A DNA stretch of 64,000 nucleotides, taken from NCBI GenBank assembly GCA_947478405.1, contig CANJVX010000007.1, positions 1 through 64,000 on the forward strand, in the 5' to 3' direction. Positions within the stretch are counted from its first letter, which is position 1; every line of letters begins with the position of its first letter. Under the pieces are notes generated by a model. It saw only the letters and a list, made by a program, of their open reading frames with translations, made no database searches and had not been told where the DNA came from. This stretch comes from Beijerinckiaceae bacterium. GTDB taxonomy: Bacteria > Pseudomonadota > Alphaproteobacteria > Rhizobiales > Beijerinckiaceae. This document shows, one piece after another, positions 54,152-63,499 of the stretch. A program made the translations under genes and the position numbers.

Positions 54152-55510
54152 ATGGGACGCAAATTTTTCGGCACGGATGGTATTCGCGGCAAGGCCAATG
54201 GCCTGATCACGCCCGAACTCGCCATGAAAGTGGGCCAGGCCACGGGCTTGGCTTTCGTGCGCGGCAATCATCGCCACCGTGTCGTCATCGGCAAGGATAC
54301 GCGGCTGTCGGGCTATATGATCGAATATGCGCTGGTGAGCGGCTTTACCTCGGTTGGTATGGATGTGTTGCTGCTGGGTCCGGTGCCCACGCCCGCCGTC
54401 GCCATGCTGACGCGCTCCATGCGCGCTGATCTGGGCGTAATGATTTCAGCCTCGCATAATCCCTTCGCCGACAATGGCATCAAGCTATTCGGGCCCGATG
54501 GTTACAAATTGTCGGATGAACTCGAATGCGAGATAGAGACCTTACTTGAGGCCGATCTGGGCCCGCGTCTGGCTGCCTCGCGCGATCTGGGTCGCGCCAA
54601 GCGCGTGGATGATGTGCGCGCCCGCTATGTCGAATTCGCCAAGCGCACGTTGCCGCGCAACCTGTCGCTGGAAGGCTTACGCATTGTGATCGATTGCGCC
54701 AATGGCGCTGGTTATAAAGCCGCGCCCGAAGCCTTGTGGGAATTGGGCGCCGAGGTTTTTGCCATTGGTGTCGAGCCCGATGGCTTCAATATCAACCATG
54801 AGGTGGGCTCGACCGCGCCCGCACGGCTGATTGAAAAAGTCCTCGAAGTGCGGGCCGATATTGGCATTGCGCTCGATGGCGATGCGGATCGCGTGCTTGT
54901 CGTGGACGAGCGCGGCCAGCTTGTGGATGGCGATCAGCTGATGTCAGTGATTGCTGAAAGCTGGCACCAAGACGGGCTTTTGTCGAAGCCCGGCATTGTT
55001 GCCACCATCATGTCCAACCTCGGCCTTGAGCGTCATCTTGAAGGGCTGGGCCTTTCACTCATCCGCACGGCGGTGGGTGATCGCTATGTGCTCGAGCGCA
55101 TGCGTGAGGATGGCTATAATGTTGGCGGCGAACAATCGGGCCACATCATTCTGTCTGACTATGCAACGACGGGTGATGGTCTGGTCGCCGCGTTGCAATT
55201 GCTGGCGGTGGTGAAGCGGCAGGAGCGGCCGGTGAGCGAAATCTGCCACCGCTTTGATCCCTATCCGCAGATTCTCAAAAATGTCCGCTTCTCGGGCGGC
55301 CGTCCGCTCGACGACGAAAAAGTGAAGGCGGCGATCAAAGCTGCGGAGGCGAGCCTTGGCAAAGAGGGGCGTCTGGTCATTCGTCCGTCCGGCACCGAGC
55401 CTCTGATCCGCGTGATGGGCGAGGCCAATGATCACGACAAGGTCGAAAAGGCTGTCGACATGGTCTGCGATGCCCTGAAGCGGGTGACAGCGGCCGCTGC
55501 GGCGGAGTAA
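54152..55510 (+). CDS. glmM: Phosphoglucosamine mutase
   Basis: A 452-residue mutase that makes glucosamine-1-phosphate for peptidoglycan and LPS. It has the start [14 protein letters not shown], the phosphoserine loop [12 protein letters not shown] (Ser at about 101), the metal loop [12 protein letters not shown] and the C-terminal [12 protein letters not shown]. The start codon is preceded by AAGG. It lies upstream of serC in the same direction. Confidence 0.97.
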   Translation: MGRKFFGTDGIRGKANGLITPELAMKVGQATGLAFVRGNHRHRVVIGKDTRLSGYMIEYALVSGFTSVGMDVLLLGPVPTPAVAMLTRSMRADLGVMISASHNPFADNGIKLFGPDGYKLSDELECEIETLLEADLGPRLAASRDLGRAKRVDDVRARYVEFAKRTLPRNLSLEGLRIVIDCANGAGYKAAPEALWELGAEVFAIGVEPDGFNINHEVGSTAPARLIEKVLEVRADIGIALDGDADRVLVVDERGQLVDGDQLMSVIAESWHQDGLLSKPGIVATIMSNLGLERHLEGLGLSLIRTAVGDRYVLERMREDGYNVGGEQSGHIILSDYATTGDGLVAALQLLAVVKRQERPVSEICHRFDPYPQILKNVRFSGGRPLDDEKVKAAIKAAEASLGKEGRLVIRPSGTEPLIRVMGEANDHDKVEKAVDMVCDALKRVTAAAAAE

Positions 55511-55579
55511 GCCGTACTCTACTTGACCTTGCTTTTTCGCGCGCCTAGCACGGGCCGCATTGTTTTTGGGATGAGGGAT

Positions 55580-56743
55580 ATGGCAGCGCTCGAAAAGCCG
55601 TCTGTGCGGACGGCCAATCCGAACTTCTCTTCCGGCCCCTGCGCCAAGCGTCCCGGCTGGACGCCGATGGCGCTCACGGGCGTGCCCGCGGGTCGCTCGC
55701 ATCGCGCGCCTGTTGGCAAGGTGAAGCTGAAAGAAGCCATCGATCTGACGCGCGAGATTCTGGGCGTTCCGGACGATTACCGCATCGGCATTGTGCCGGC
55801 CTCCGATACGGGCGCGGTGGAAATGGCCATGTGGTCGCTGTTGGGCGCGCGCGGCGTTGATATGGTTGCCTGGGAAAGTTTTGGCGAGACCTGGGTTGCT
55901 GACGTTTTGAAGCAACTCAAGATCAAGGACACACGCGTCATCAACGCGCCCTATGGTGACTTGCCCGATTTATCCAAGATTGATTTTGACCGCGATGTCG
56001 TCTTCACGTGGAATGGCACGACGTCTGGCGTGCGCGTGCCCAACGGGGATTTCATTCCCGCTGACCGCAAAGGTCTGACCCTTTGCGATGCCACCTCGGC
56101 CGCTTTCGCCCAGCGCCTCGATTGGCCCAAGCTCGATGTCGTGACTTTCTCTTGGCAAAAAGTGCTCGGTGGTGAGGGTGCCCATGGCATGCTGATCTTG
56201 TCGCCGCGCGCGGTTGAGCGGTTGGAAAGCTATGAGCCGTCTTGGCCCATGCCGAAGATTTTCCGCCTCACCAATGGCGGCAAGATCATTGAGGGCATTT
56301 TTGTTGGCGATACGATCAATACGCCGTCCATGCTCTGCAATGAGGATTATCTCGACGCTTTGAAATGGTCGAAATCAATTGGCGGTTTGGAAGGATTGAT
56401 TGGCCGCGCTGATGCCAATCTGAAAGCTGTTGCCGATTGGGTGGCAAAAACGGACTGGGTGGATTTTCTCGCCCGCGTGCCCGAAACCCGCTCCAACACG
56501 AGCGTGTGCTTGCGCATTGTGGATCCCGCTGTGACGGCTTTGCCGGAAGATAAGCAAGCAGCGGTGGCCAAGAAGATCGCGGCACTGCTCGACAAAGAAG
56601 GCATTGCCTACGACATCGATTCCTATCGTGATGCGCCCTCAGGTCTGCGCATTTGGTGTGGGGCAACCGTCGAGACGAGCGACGTCAAAGCGCTCACAGG
56701 CTGGCTCGATTGGGCTTTTGCAGTGGCGAAGAGTGAGATTTAA
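55580..56743 (+). CDS. serC: Phosphoserine aminotransferase
   Basis: A 387-residue PLP enzyme of the alphaproteobacterial SerC type, with [14 protein letters not shown] at the N-terminus, [15 protein letters not shown] and the PLP lysine in [15 protein letters not shown] (about residue 194). It makes phosphoserine from phosphohydroxypyruvate. The start is ATG 55580 or ATG 55571. In related genomes serA usually follows at once; here an EamA transporter on the other strand takes that place. Confidence 0.95.
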   Translation: MAALEKPSVRTANPNFSSGPCAKRPGWTPMALTGVPAGRSHRAPVGKVKLKEAIDLTREILGVPDDYRIGIVPASDTGAVEMAMWSLLGARGVDMVAWESFGETWVADVLKQLKIKDTRVINAPYGDLPDLSKIDFDRDVVFTWNGTTSGVRVPNGDFIPADRKGLTLCDATSAAFAQRLDWPKLDVVTFSWQKVLGGEGAHGMLILSPRAVERLESYEPSWPMPKIFRLTNGGKIIEGIFVGDTINTPSMLCNEDYLDALKWSKSIGGLEGLIGRADANLKAVADWVAKTDWVDFLARVPETRSNTSVCLRIVDPAVTALPEDKQAAVAKKIAALLDKEGIAYDIDSYRDAPSGLRIWCGATVETSDVKALTGWLDWAFAVAKSEI

Positions 56744-56745
56744 CA

Positions 56746-56781
56746 CGTCCGTCATTGCGTCGTTTTCGCTCGCAATGACGG
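56746..56781. repeat. Dispersed palindromic repeat, copy 4 (short form)
   Basis: The ends CGTCCGTCATTGCG and CGCTCGCAATGACGG are kept but the inner part is reduced to a few bases. It lies between the converging serC and EamA genes. Confidence 0.75.
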
Positions 56782-56791
56782 CTTTAGCTCG

Positions 56792-57706
56792 TCACTTCTT
56801 CACGCCGAAAAACTCTGCCAGCGCGACGCCGCCCAGTGACAATGCGAGTCCGGCTGCGTGATAGGGCGCAAAGGGTTCGCCAAGCAAGGTGACGGCCATG
56901 ATTGCGCCCAGCGTCGGTACGAGGTTGTAGAAAAGGCTCGCGCGTCCCGGGCCAATGGCCGCCACACCGCGAATGAAGAAGATCTGCGCCAGAAGCGAGG
57001 GAAAGACCACAATATAGCTGATCACCACCCAGCCGCGCAGGGTTGGCCATTGCGCGGCATGATCGGCCATTTCCCAAGCAAGCAGTGGCAGCGATGCAAT
57101 CGTTGAGACGATGGAAAGGGCTGTGAAAAACGCAAAGGCCGAAATGGCAGGCCGACTGCGCAAGGCCACCGTATAGCCCGCATAAAAAATCGAGGCGACG
57201 AGCATGGCCAGATCGCCGACATTGAGATCCATGCCGAAAAGATGCAGCGGCTCGCCGTGGGTTGCCACTGTTGCCACGCCCAGCATGGTCATCACCAAAC
57301 CGATGCCGCGCACAATGCCAATCGGCGTGCCGTAGAAAATGCGCGCACCTGCGAAAATGAAAGCTGGTGCCACGCCTTGCAGGATCGCCAGATGCATCCC
57401 GCTCGTATATTGCGCGGCGGTGAAATAGAGCGCCTGATAACCAGTGAAGCCGAAAATCCCCATCAGCGAGATCATCACCCAATTCTTGCGGATGAGCGGC
57501 CATTCGGTGATGAGGGGTTTCCACGCGAAGGTCAGCATGACCAGCGTCACTGTGCCCCAGCGAATCGTCACCAGCACCATGGGCGACAATTCCCCGACCG
57601 CATTGCGTGATGCCACCACATTGCCCGCCCAGAACAGGGCCGTCAGCATGAGCATGATCCAGGCGCTGACGGGCGCGCGACTTGTTTCGGCTGTCTGCTT
57701 GTCCAC
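56792..57706 (-). CDS. EamA-family (DMT) transporter
   Basis: A 304-residue membrane protein with about ten hydrophobic helices in two EamA repeats (LMLTALFWAGNVVASRNAVG and MLVASIFYAGYTVALRS). Members export amino acids or metabolites. The start is GTG 57706, preceded by AAGGA nine bases upstream; the long ORF start at 57907 reads antisense to the purA leader. It lies between serC and purA on the opposite strand. Confidence 0.87.
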   Translation of the reverse strand: MDKQTAETSRAPVSAWIMLMLTALFWAGNVVASRNAVGELSPMVLVTIRWGTVTLVMLTFAWKPLITEWPLIRKNWVMISLMGIFGFTGYQALYFTAAQYTSGMHLAILQGVAPAFIFAGARIFYGTPIGIVRGIGLVMTMLGVATVATHGEPLHLFGMDLNVGDLAMLVASIFYAGYTVALRSRPAISAFAFFTALSIVSTIASLPLLAWEMADHAAQWPTLRGWVVISYIVVFPSLLAQIFFIRGVAAIGPGRASLFYNLVPTLGAIMAVTLLGEPFAPYHAAGLALSLGGVALAEFFGVKK

Positions 57707-57787
57707 GGGCGTTGTTCCTTTTGGCCTCCCGCAGTGCCGGATGGGGGCCTGAGATGCAAGCCCGGGGGCGCAAAATGGGCATATCTG

Positions 57788-57890
57788 GCGTGCTTTGCCC
57801 ACGCCTGTCGTCACGGTTTGCCTTGCTTCGGGGCGTGCTTTTGGGTAATCCATTCCCGCAATGAGCCCCGGCCTTTGTGCCGGGGTTTTG
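57788..57890 (+). terminator. Hairpin and intrinsic terminator upstream of purA
   Basis: GGCGTG/CACGCC forms a stem near 57788-57806. Further on, CCCCGGC (57866-57872) and GCCGGGG (57879-57885) form a 7-bp stem followed by TTTT. There is no plus-strand gene directly upstream, so it is a leader attenuator, a small-RNA end or the leftover terminator of a lost gene. Confidence 0.55.
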
Positions 57891-57951
57891 CTTGTGGGCG
57901 GCCTCAAATCCGCGCGGCGCGAGACGCGTCATCTCAAAGAGCGAAATCATT

Positions 57952-59247
57952 ATGGCGAATGTGGTTGTCGTCGGCGCCCAATGGGGCGATGAAGGTAAAG
58001 GCAAGATCGTCGACTGGATGTCGATCGAGGCCGATGTGGTTGTCCGTTTTCAGGGCGGCCATAATGCAGGCCACACGCTTGTCATCGACGGCAAGGTCTA
58101 CAAGCTCTCGCTTTTGCCTTCAGGCATTGTGCGTCCCGGCAAAGTGTCGGTGATCGGCAATGGTGTCGTTGTCGATCCTTACCACCTCATCAAAGAAATC
58201 GGCATTCTGCGCGGGCAGGGCGTTGAGGTTTCGCCGGAGAATTTGAAGCTCGCTGAAAATGCGCCGCTCATTCTCTCGCTGCATCGCGAGCTCGACGCGC
58301 ATCGTGAATCTGCTGCGACTGGCGGCACCAAGATCGGCACGACGATGCGCGGCATTGGCCCGGCCTATGAAGACAAGGTCGGTCGTCGCTCCATTCGCGT
58401 GATGGATCTTGCCGAGCCCGATACGCTCGACGACAAGATTGCCCGCCTTCTGGCGCACCATAATCCACTGCGCCGCGGGCTCGGATTGCCGGAAATCACT
58501 GCCAAACAGGTGCGCGATGAACTTCTCGCAGTCGCGCCCGAAGTGCTCCCCTACATGGACGCAACCTGGGATCTGCTCGATTCCATGCGCCGCCAGGGCA
58601 AGCGTATTCTTTTCGAGGGTGCGCAAGGCGCGCTGCTTGATGTCGATCACGGAACCTATCCTTTCGTGACCTCCTCCAACACGACAGCTGCCAATGCGGC
58701 CACGGGCTCTGGCATGGGTCCGCGCGCGATCGGCTATGTGCTGGGGATTGCCAAAGCCTATACAACGCGTGTCGGCGGTGGTCCGTTCCCCACCGAACTC
58801 ACCGACGAAATCGGCCAGACGATTGGCGAGCGTGGGCGTGAATTTGGGACGGTCACGGGCCGTGCACGTCGCTGTGGCTGGTTCGATGCTGTGCTAGTAC
58901 GCCAGACGGTGAAGACCTCTGGCATTGATGGCATTGCGCTCACCAAGCTTGATATTCTTGACGGCTTCAAAGAGATCAAAGTGGCGGTCCGTTACCTGCT
59001 CGACGGGCAGGAGATTGACCGGCTTCCGGCGAGCCAGGCAGCTCAGGCCCGCGTCGTTCCGATCTATGAGACAATTGAAGGCTGGCAAGGCACGACGGCG
59101 GGAGCCCGCTCTTGGGCTGATCTTCCGGCGCAAGCGATCAAATATGTGCGCCGTATCGAGGAGCTGATCGGGGCACCTGTGGCCTTGCTTTCCACCAGTC
59201 CCGAGCGCGATGATACAATTCTTGTGCACAATCCTTTCCAGGATTGA
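57952..59247 (+). CDS. purA: Adenylosuccinate synthase
   Basis: A 431-residue GTP-dependent enzyme joining IMP and aspartate. It has the phosphate loop [17 protein letters not shown], the catalytic His in [12 protein letters not shown] and the [12 protein letters not shown] block. The ATG at 57952 starts the conserved fold; upstream in-frame residues read through the leader. With purEK at 14 kb it is the second purine locus of the window. Confidence 0.97.
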   Translation: MANVVVVGAQWGDEGKGKIVDWMSIEADVVVRFQGGHNAGHTLVIDGKVYKLSLLPSGIVRPGKVSVIGNGVVVDPYHLIKEIGILRGQGVEVSPENLKLAENAPLILSLHRELDAHRESAATGGTKIGTTMRGIGPAYEDKVGRRSIRVMDLAEPDTLDDKIARLLAHHNPLRRGLGLPEITAKQVRDELLAVAPEVLPYMDATWDLLDSMRRQGKRILFEGAQGALLDVDHGTYPFVTSSNTTAANAATGSGMGPRAIGYVLGIAKAYTTRVGGGPFPTELTDEIGQTIGERGREFGTVTGRARRCGWFDAVLVRQTVKTSGIDGIALTKLDILDGFKEIKVAVRYLLDGQEIDRLPASQAAQARVVPIYETIEGWQGTTAGARSWADLPAQAIKYVRRIEELIGAPVALLSTSPERDDTILVHNPFQD

Positions 59248-59291
59248 GTGTTTGTCGGTGAGTGAGGAGTACAGAGTGGGCGAAGAGTGCA

Positions 59292-61019
59292 ATGGCTGAG
59301 TATTATCCGTTGCTTGCGAGGGCCGTTGCGGCCCTGCCGAATTCCAGCCCGGATTCGCGTCGCTCGATCTATGACCGCGCCCGCGCAGCGCTGATTGCGC
59401 AATTGCGCGCTGTCCAACCCCCTATTGCCGAAGACGATATCCAGCGCGAAAGCCGCATGCTGGATGAGGCTATTGCCCAGCTTGAAGCAGAGGCCGATGC
59501 TGCAGCCAAGGCGCCCGCGCCAGCCGTTGAAGCGTCCTCCAGCCCGCCTGCGCCCTCTCGGGCCCCCGATGTGCGGCCGGACAGCAAGATAGGTGGAGGG
59601 CTGGCACCCGAGAGCCGCAAACTGGCCGAGCCATTGGTGAAGCGCCCCGAAGCTGGATCAAACATTCCTGCGCGCCTGGCCGCGGCCGCCCGCCCCCTCT
59701 CAGGTTCAGGGGGCTTGCCACCGCGCCCCTCCGCCGAAAAGAGCTTGGGCGCCCTCGAGGCAGCCCGCCAGCGACTGGCCAATCTTGCCCGTTCGGCCTC
59801 CTCGCGCCCGGCGACGCCCGTGACGTTGCCCAAGCCGCCCACTCTGCCGCCCGCTCTGGAGCATGGGAAGCCAGCTGTTGCTTTCACGCTTCCAACCCCC
59901 GGCGAGCGCCCGCTGTCCGCGCAGCGGCCCGCGCCTGAGCCAGTCGAACAGCTTGATCCGCTGGCATCACCCGCTGAGCCTCATGCTGAGACCGTCGAGG
60001 CGCCAACCATTGTGACAGGTGCCGAGCCGCAAGCATCGGACATGGCTGCACCTGAGCCGATCTTGCGCAAATATGGGCCTCGGGCTGAAGCCGCCGCGGT
60101 TGCCGATCAGGCGGCGACGGTGACGCCCGCAGGACGCGCTGATGATGAGGACGGCAATCGAGGCCCTTCCCATCCTGCGGCCCCGCTGCCGGCGTCCGAG
60201 AAAACACGCAATCTTCGCCCGTTGCTGATTGGGGGGCCTGTTTTGATGATTGTGGCGGCCATTGCCTATCTGGGCTGGAAGAACCGCGACAATCCCGACG
60301 AGATCGCCAAGCTGCGGCCCGCCCCCGGTGTGGAGGCGCCAGCGGACGCTGCGCAGGGCGACAAGATCGTCGAGCGCATTGGTGGCGGTGCCAAACAGAT
60401 TGTTCGTCCTTCTGCATCGCAGACCCAGCTGGGTCAGGCCCCGCAGGTGCTGCCGCAATCAGGCACGCAGGCCGTGCCCGTGGCCCAGCGCGCAGCATTG
60501 CTTCTCGATGCACCCGACGATCCCCAGCGCGTGAAAACATTCGTGGGCAATGTAGTCTGGCGTCTCGATAATGTAAGTCGTGGTCCTGGACAGCCGCTGG
60601 CTGTAGGCGTGCGTGCAGAAATCGATCTTCCGGATGCAAAATTAAAAGCCGTCATGCTCTTCCAGAAAAACACGGATGAAACCCTGCCGGCATCCCACAC
60701 GATTGAATTACGATTCACGCCCGCCGACGGCAGTGTGGTGCCCGGGATTGCGCAAATTCAGACACCGCAATTGCGCAGCGAAGATACGCCTTCGGGTGAT
60801 CCTCTGGCAGGTGTCCCGACGCCTATCCTGCGCAATTTCTTTCTGGTGGGTTTGGCACGTGGCGGGCCTGCGGAGACGCGCAACATCGAGCTGATCCGCA
60901 ATCGCGGCTGGTTCGACGTGCCGATGCTTTTGACAGATCAGCGCATTGCCAAGATCACCTTCGAAAAGGGGTCGGCGGGCGAGCGCATCATCAAGGAAGC
61001 GTTTGACGCCTGGAAGTGA
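59292..61019 (+). CDS. Membrane-anchored protein of unknown function
   Basis: A 575-residue protein with three parts. Residues 1-75 form a helical, conserved-looking domain (AEYYPLLARAVAALP, then SRRSIYDRARAALIAQLR). A long Pro/Ala-rich linker follows, then one membrane helix at about 310-330 (PLLIGGPVLMIVAAIAYLGW) and a C-terminal domain of about 160 residues with VVWRLDNVSRGPGQPLAVGV. The helix suggests a cytoplasmic N-domain and periplasmic C-domain. Similar proteins occur next to purA in other Hyphomicrobiales, but I know of no function. Confidence 0.75.
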   Translation: MAEYYPLLARAVAALPNSSPDSRRSIYDRARAALIAQLRAVQPPIAEDDIQRESRMLDEAIAQLEAEADAAAKAPAPAVEASSSPPAPSRAPDVRPDSKIGGGLAPESRKLAEPLVKRPEAGSNIPARLAAAARPLSGSGGLPPRPSAEKSLGALEAARQRLANLARSASSRPATPVTLPKPPTLPPALEHGKPAVAFTLPTPGERPLSAQRPAPEPVEQLDPLASPAEPHAETVEAPTIVTGAEPQASDMAAPEPILRKYGPRAEAAAVADQAATVTPAGRADDEDGNRGPSHPAAPLPASEKTRNLRPLLIGGPVLMIVAAIAYLGWKNRDNPDEIAKLRPAPGVEAPADAAQGDKIVERIGGGAKQIVRPSASQTQLGQAPQVLPQSGTQAVPVAQRAALLLDAPDDPQRVKTFVGNVVWRLDNVSRGPGQPLAVGVRAEIDLPDAKLKAVMLFQKNTDETLPASHTIELRFTPADGSVVPGIAQIQTPQLRSEDTPSGDPLAGVPTPILRNFFLVGLARGGPAETRNIELIRNRGWFDVPMLLTDQRIAKITFEKGSAGERIIKEAFDAWK

Positions 61020-61032
61020 CGATCTGAAGGCC

Positions 61033-61100
61033 CGACGCGGCAATCCGGATGTCGCACGTGATGCTTTCGGGATGGTGCAAGCTGATGCCCGCAATGATGG
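61033..61100. repeat. Dispersed palindromic repeat, copy 5 (degenerate)
   Basis: GACGCGGCAATCCGGATG and GCCCGCAATGATGGC echo the ends of the other copies, with many substitutions. It lies between the converging unknown gene and rpoH. Confidence 0.5.
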
Positions 61101-61106
61101 CGGTTG

Positions 61107-62018
61107 TTAAGGGCGCGCTTCAATCTGCTTGATTGGTGTAGAATTAGATTCCAGTTGAGCAATGCCCGCTTTGACTGCGGCCTGGACTTTTTCAAATGCC
61201 CGCACTTCGATCTGGCGCACGCGTTCGCGCGAAATGCTGAACTCTTCCGAGAGTTGTTCCAGCGTGACAGGATCATCTTGCAGACGGCGTGCCTGAAAGA
61301 TGCGGCGTTCGCGATCATTCAGAACCGACATGGCCGAGCGCAAGGCTGCCATGCGATTGTCGGTCTCTTCCTGCTCGACAAGGATGTTTTCCTGACTGTT
61401 GGATGTATCCACCAGCCAATCCTGCCATTCGCCGCCGCCCTCGCCTTCCGAGCGCAAAGGTGCATTGAGCGAGGCATCACCCGCCATGCGGCGGTTCATA
61501 TCCACCACATCCTGTTCGGTGACGCCGAGACGCGTGGCGATATGCTTCACCTGATCGGGACGCAGATCACCTTCTTCCAGCGCGGAGATCTGGCTCTTCG
61601 CCTTGCGCAGGTTGAAGAAGAGTTTCTTCTGGTTCGCTGTCGTCCCCATTTTCACAAGCGACCACGAGCGCAGGATATATTCCTGAATGGAGGCGCGGAT
61701 CCACCACATGGCATAGGTCGCCAGACGGAAGCCCTTCTCGGGCTCGAAGCGCTTCACCGCTTGCATGAGGCCCACATTGCCTTCGGAAATGACTTCGCCA
61801 ATCGGCAGGCCGTAGCCGCGATAGCCCATGGCAATTTTGGCAACCAGACGCAGATGCGAGGTAACCAGTCTGTGCGCGGCATCACGGTCGCCATGTTCGC
61901 GCCAGCTGCGCGCCAACATATATTCCTCTTCCGGCGCCAGCATCGGGAAACGCCGAATCTCTGCGAGATAGCGGGAGAGCCCACTCTCAGCGGAAATCAT
62001 CGGAAGCGTCGCAGCCAT
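61107..62018 (-). CDS. rpoH: RNA polymerase sigma-32 factor RpoH
   Basis: A 303-residue heat-shock sigma factor. Region 2 holds GLPIGEVISEGNVGLMQAVK and FRLATYAMWWIRASIQEYIL; the RpoH box ANQKKLFFNLRKAKSQI sets it apart from sigma-70; region 4 ends with ISRERVRQIEVRAFEKV. The ATG follows AAGGAGG. A GC-rich hairpin (CGGGCC/GGCCCG) lies just upstream of the ribosome site. FtsH, the protease that degrades RpoH in E. coli, is also in this window. Confidence 0.95.
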   Translation of the reverse strand: MAATLPMISAESGLSRYLAEIRRFPMLAPEEEYMLARSWREHGDRDAAHRLVTSHLRLVAKIAMGYRGYGLPIGEVISEGNVGLMQAVKRFEPEKGFRLATYAMWWIRASIQEYILRSWSLVKMGTTANQKKLFFNLRKAKSQISALEEGDLRPDQVKHIATRLGVTEQDVVDMNRRMAGDASLNAPLRSEGEGGGEWQDWLVDTSNSQENILVEQEETDNRMAALRSAMSVLNDRERRIFQARRLQDDPVTLEQLSEEFSISRERVRQIEVRAFEKVQAAVKAGIAQLESNSTPIKQIEARP

Positions 62019-62235
62019 TCATTCCTCCTTTTCGGGCCCCCGGAAGGGCAGGCCCGGACCGGCCAACAGCAAAGATCGCGCGCGGCTCGGTGATCAATAT
62101 AGTTTTGCTCAACCATGGCTAAAAGGGGGCGGTCGACATGCCCTGAGGTTTTGAGCCATTCGCCTTCAGATGCCTTCCCCAACCCCGTAGAGCGCAAAAT
62201 GTTCCTTTAATTCTAATTGGTTAGAGGAAAACATG

Positions 62236-62264
62236 CAGACCGCCTCCAAGACGTGGCGGGTCTG
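62236..62264 (-). terminator. Possible terminator after the RluA-family gene
   Basis: CAGACCGCC (62236-62244) pairs with GGCGGGTCTG (62255-62264) with one bulged base, followed on the minus strand by CATGTTTTCC. The T-run is short. Confidence 0.35.
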
Positions 62265-62296
62265 GACGCCTGTATTAATTTTCTTTCACAAAGGCG

Positions 62297-63424
62297 TCAG
62301 GGCGCACAATCTGCCCGCAAAGCCTCGATCAGCGCCGTCAGATCGGCGGGAAGGGGGCTTTCGAACATCAGCTCTTCGCCCGTCACCGGATGCTCGAAGC
62401 CCAGCCGGGCCGCATGGAGCGCCTGCCGCGAGCCAAGTTTTGCGAGAACCGCCTTGGTGGCCTCTCCCAGATGGGCGGCCTTGGTTTTGAAGCCCGCTCC
62501 ATAGACGGCATCTGCCAGCAGGGGATGGCCGATATGGGCCATGTGGACGCGGATCTGGTGCGTGCGTCCGGTCTCCAGTTCGCAGCCCACCAACGTCACG
62601 GCACCGGGGCCGGTGCCAAAAATTTCCTGCGCATCCCAATGGGTGATCGCTTCACGCGCACTCTCATGATGGGACACGGCCATTTTCTCGCGATTGTGCG
62701 GATGGCGCGCGATGGGTGCGTTGATGTGCCCCGCGCGGCGATCCATCCTGCCCCAGACAAAGGCCCGATAGGCGCGCGTCAGCGAGAGTGTCCGGCCGTG
62801 ATCTGCAAAGAGATTCGACAAGCCCTGATGGGCGGCATCGGTCTTGGCGACGACGAGCAATCCGGACGTGTCTTTGTCGATGCGATGCACGATGCCCGGG
62901 CGTCGTACGCCACCAATGCCTGACAGGCTGTCGCCGCAATGGGCGATGAGCGCATTCACCAAAGTGCCCGTTTCATGGCCACTTGCCGGATGCACGACGA
63001 GGCCGGCCGGCTTGTTGATGATGATGAGATGCTCGTCTTCGAAGACAACATCGAGTGGAATGTTTTCAGCCTGCGGTTCAGCGGGAGCAGCCGCGGGAAC
63101 ATCAATTTCGATGATCTGTCCGGCTTTTACTTTGGTGCCGGCATCGCTGATGCTTTTGCCAGCCACGCGCACTTGGCCTTCTTCGATCAGAGCGCGGATG
63201 CGTGTGCGCGAGAGCGCGAGACTTTCTGTTTCGGCGCGCGCAGCCAAAGCGCGGTCGAGCCGCTGGCCCGCTTCCTCTTCGGTGATCTCATAGGTCAGTG
63301 TGCCCTCTTGCGGTGTCGCAAGCGGAGCGGTGGGGAGCTTGGGCTCTTTGGGGCGCAACCGCTCAGCCCGTTCGGCTTCCGCGGTAATGCCAGCCTGATA
63401 GCGGCGTTTGGCGTGCTGGTTCAT
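62297..63424 (-). CDS. rluD: RluA-family 23S rRNA pseudouridine synthase
   Basis: A 375-residue enzyme with an S4 RNA-binding domain (about 60-120; RLDRALAARAE) and the catalytic domain carrying GIVHRIDKDTSGLLVVAK, where the first Asp is catalytic. The extended N-terminus and S4 domain favour RluD-like specificity for helix 69, but RluC-like action cannot be excluded. The ATG at 63424 is used; the very long ORF start at 63988 reads antisense to the next gene. Confidence 0.85.
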   Translation of the reverse strand: MNQHAKRRYQAGITAEAERAERLRPKEPKLPTAPLATPQEGTLTYEITEEEAGQRLDRALAARAETESLALSRTRIRALIEEGQVRVAGKSISDAGTKVKAGQIIEIDVPAAAPAEPQAENIPLDVVFEDEHLIIINKPAGLVVHPASGHETGTLVNALIAHCGDSLSGIGGVRRPGIVHRIDKDTSGLLVVAKTDAAHQGLSNLFADHGRTLSLTRAYRAFVWGRMDRRAGHINAPIARHPHNREKMAVSHHESAREAITHWDAQEIFGTGPGAVTLVGCELETGRTHQIRVHMAHIGHPLLADAVYGAGFKTKAAHLGEATKAVLAKLGSRQALHAARLGFEHPVTGEELMFESPLPADLTALIEALRADCAP

Positions 63425-63499
63425 AGGACAAGCCCATAGCACGTCCGGCGGTTTGCAACTAAAGGTCAGACATCTTTTTTTTGCAGATTGGGCCTGCCC

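Noticed and set aside
61104-62093. Plus-strand ORF of 329 residues over rpoH
   Set aside because: Antisense to rpoH, whose sigma regions and RpoH box are intact.
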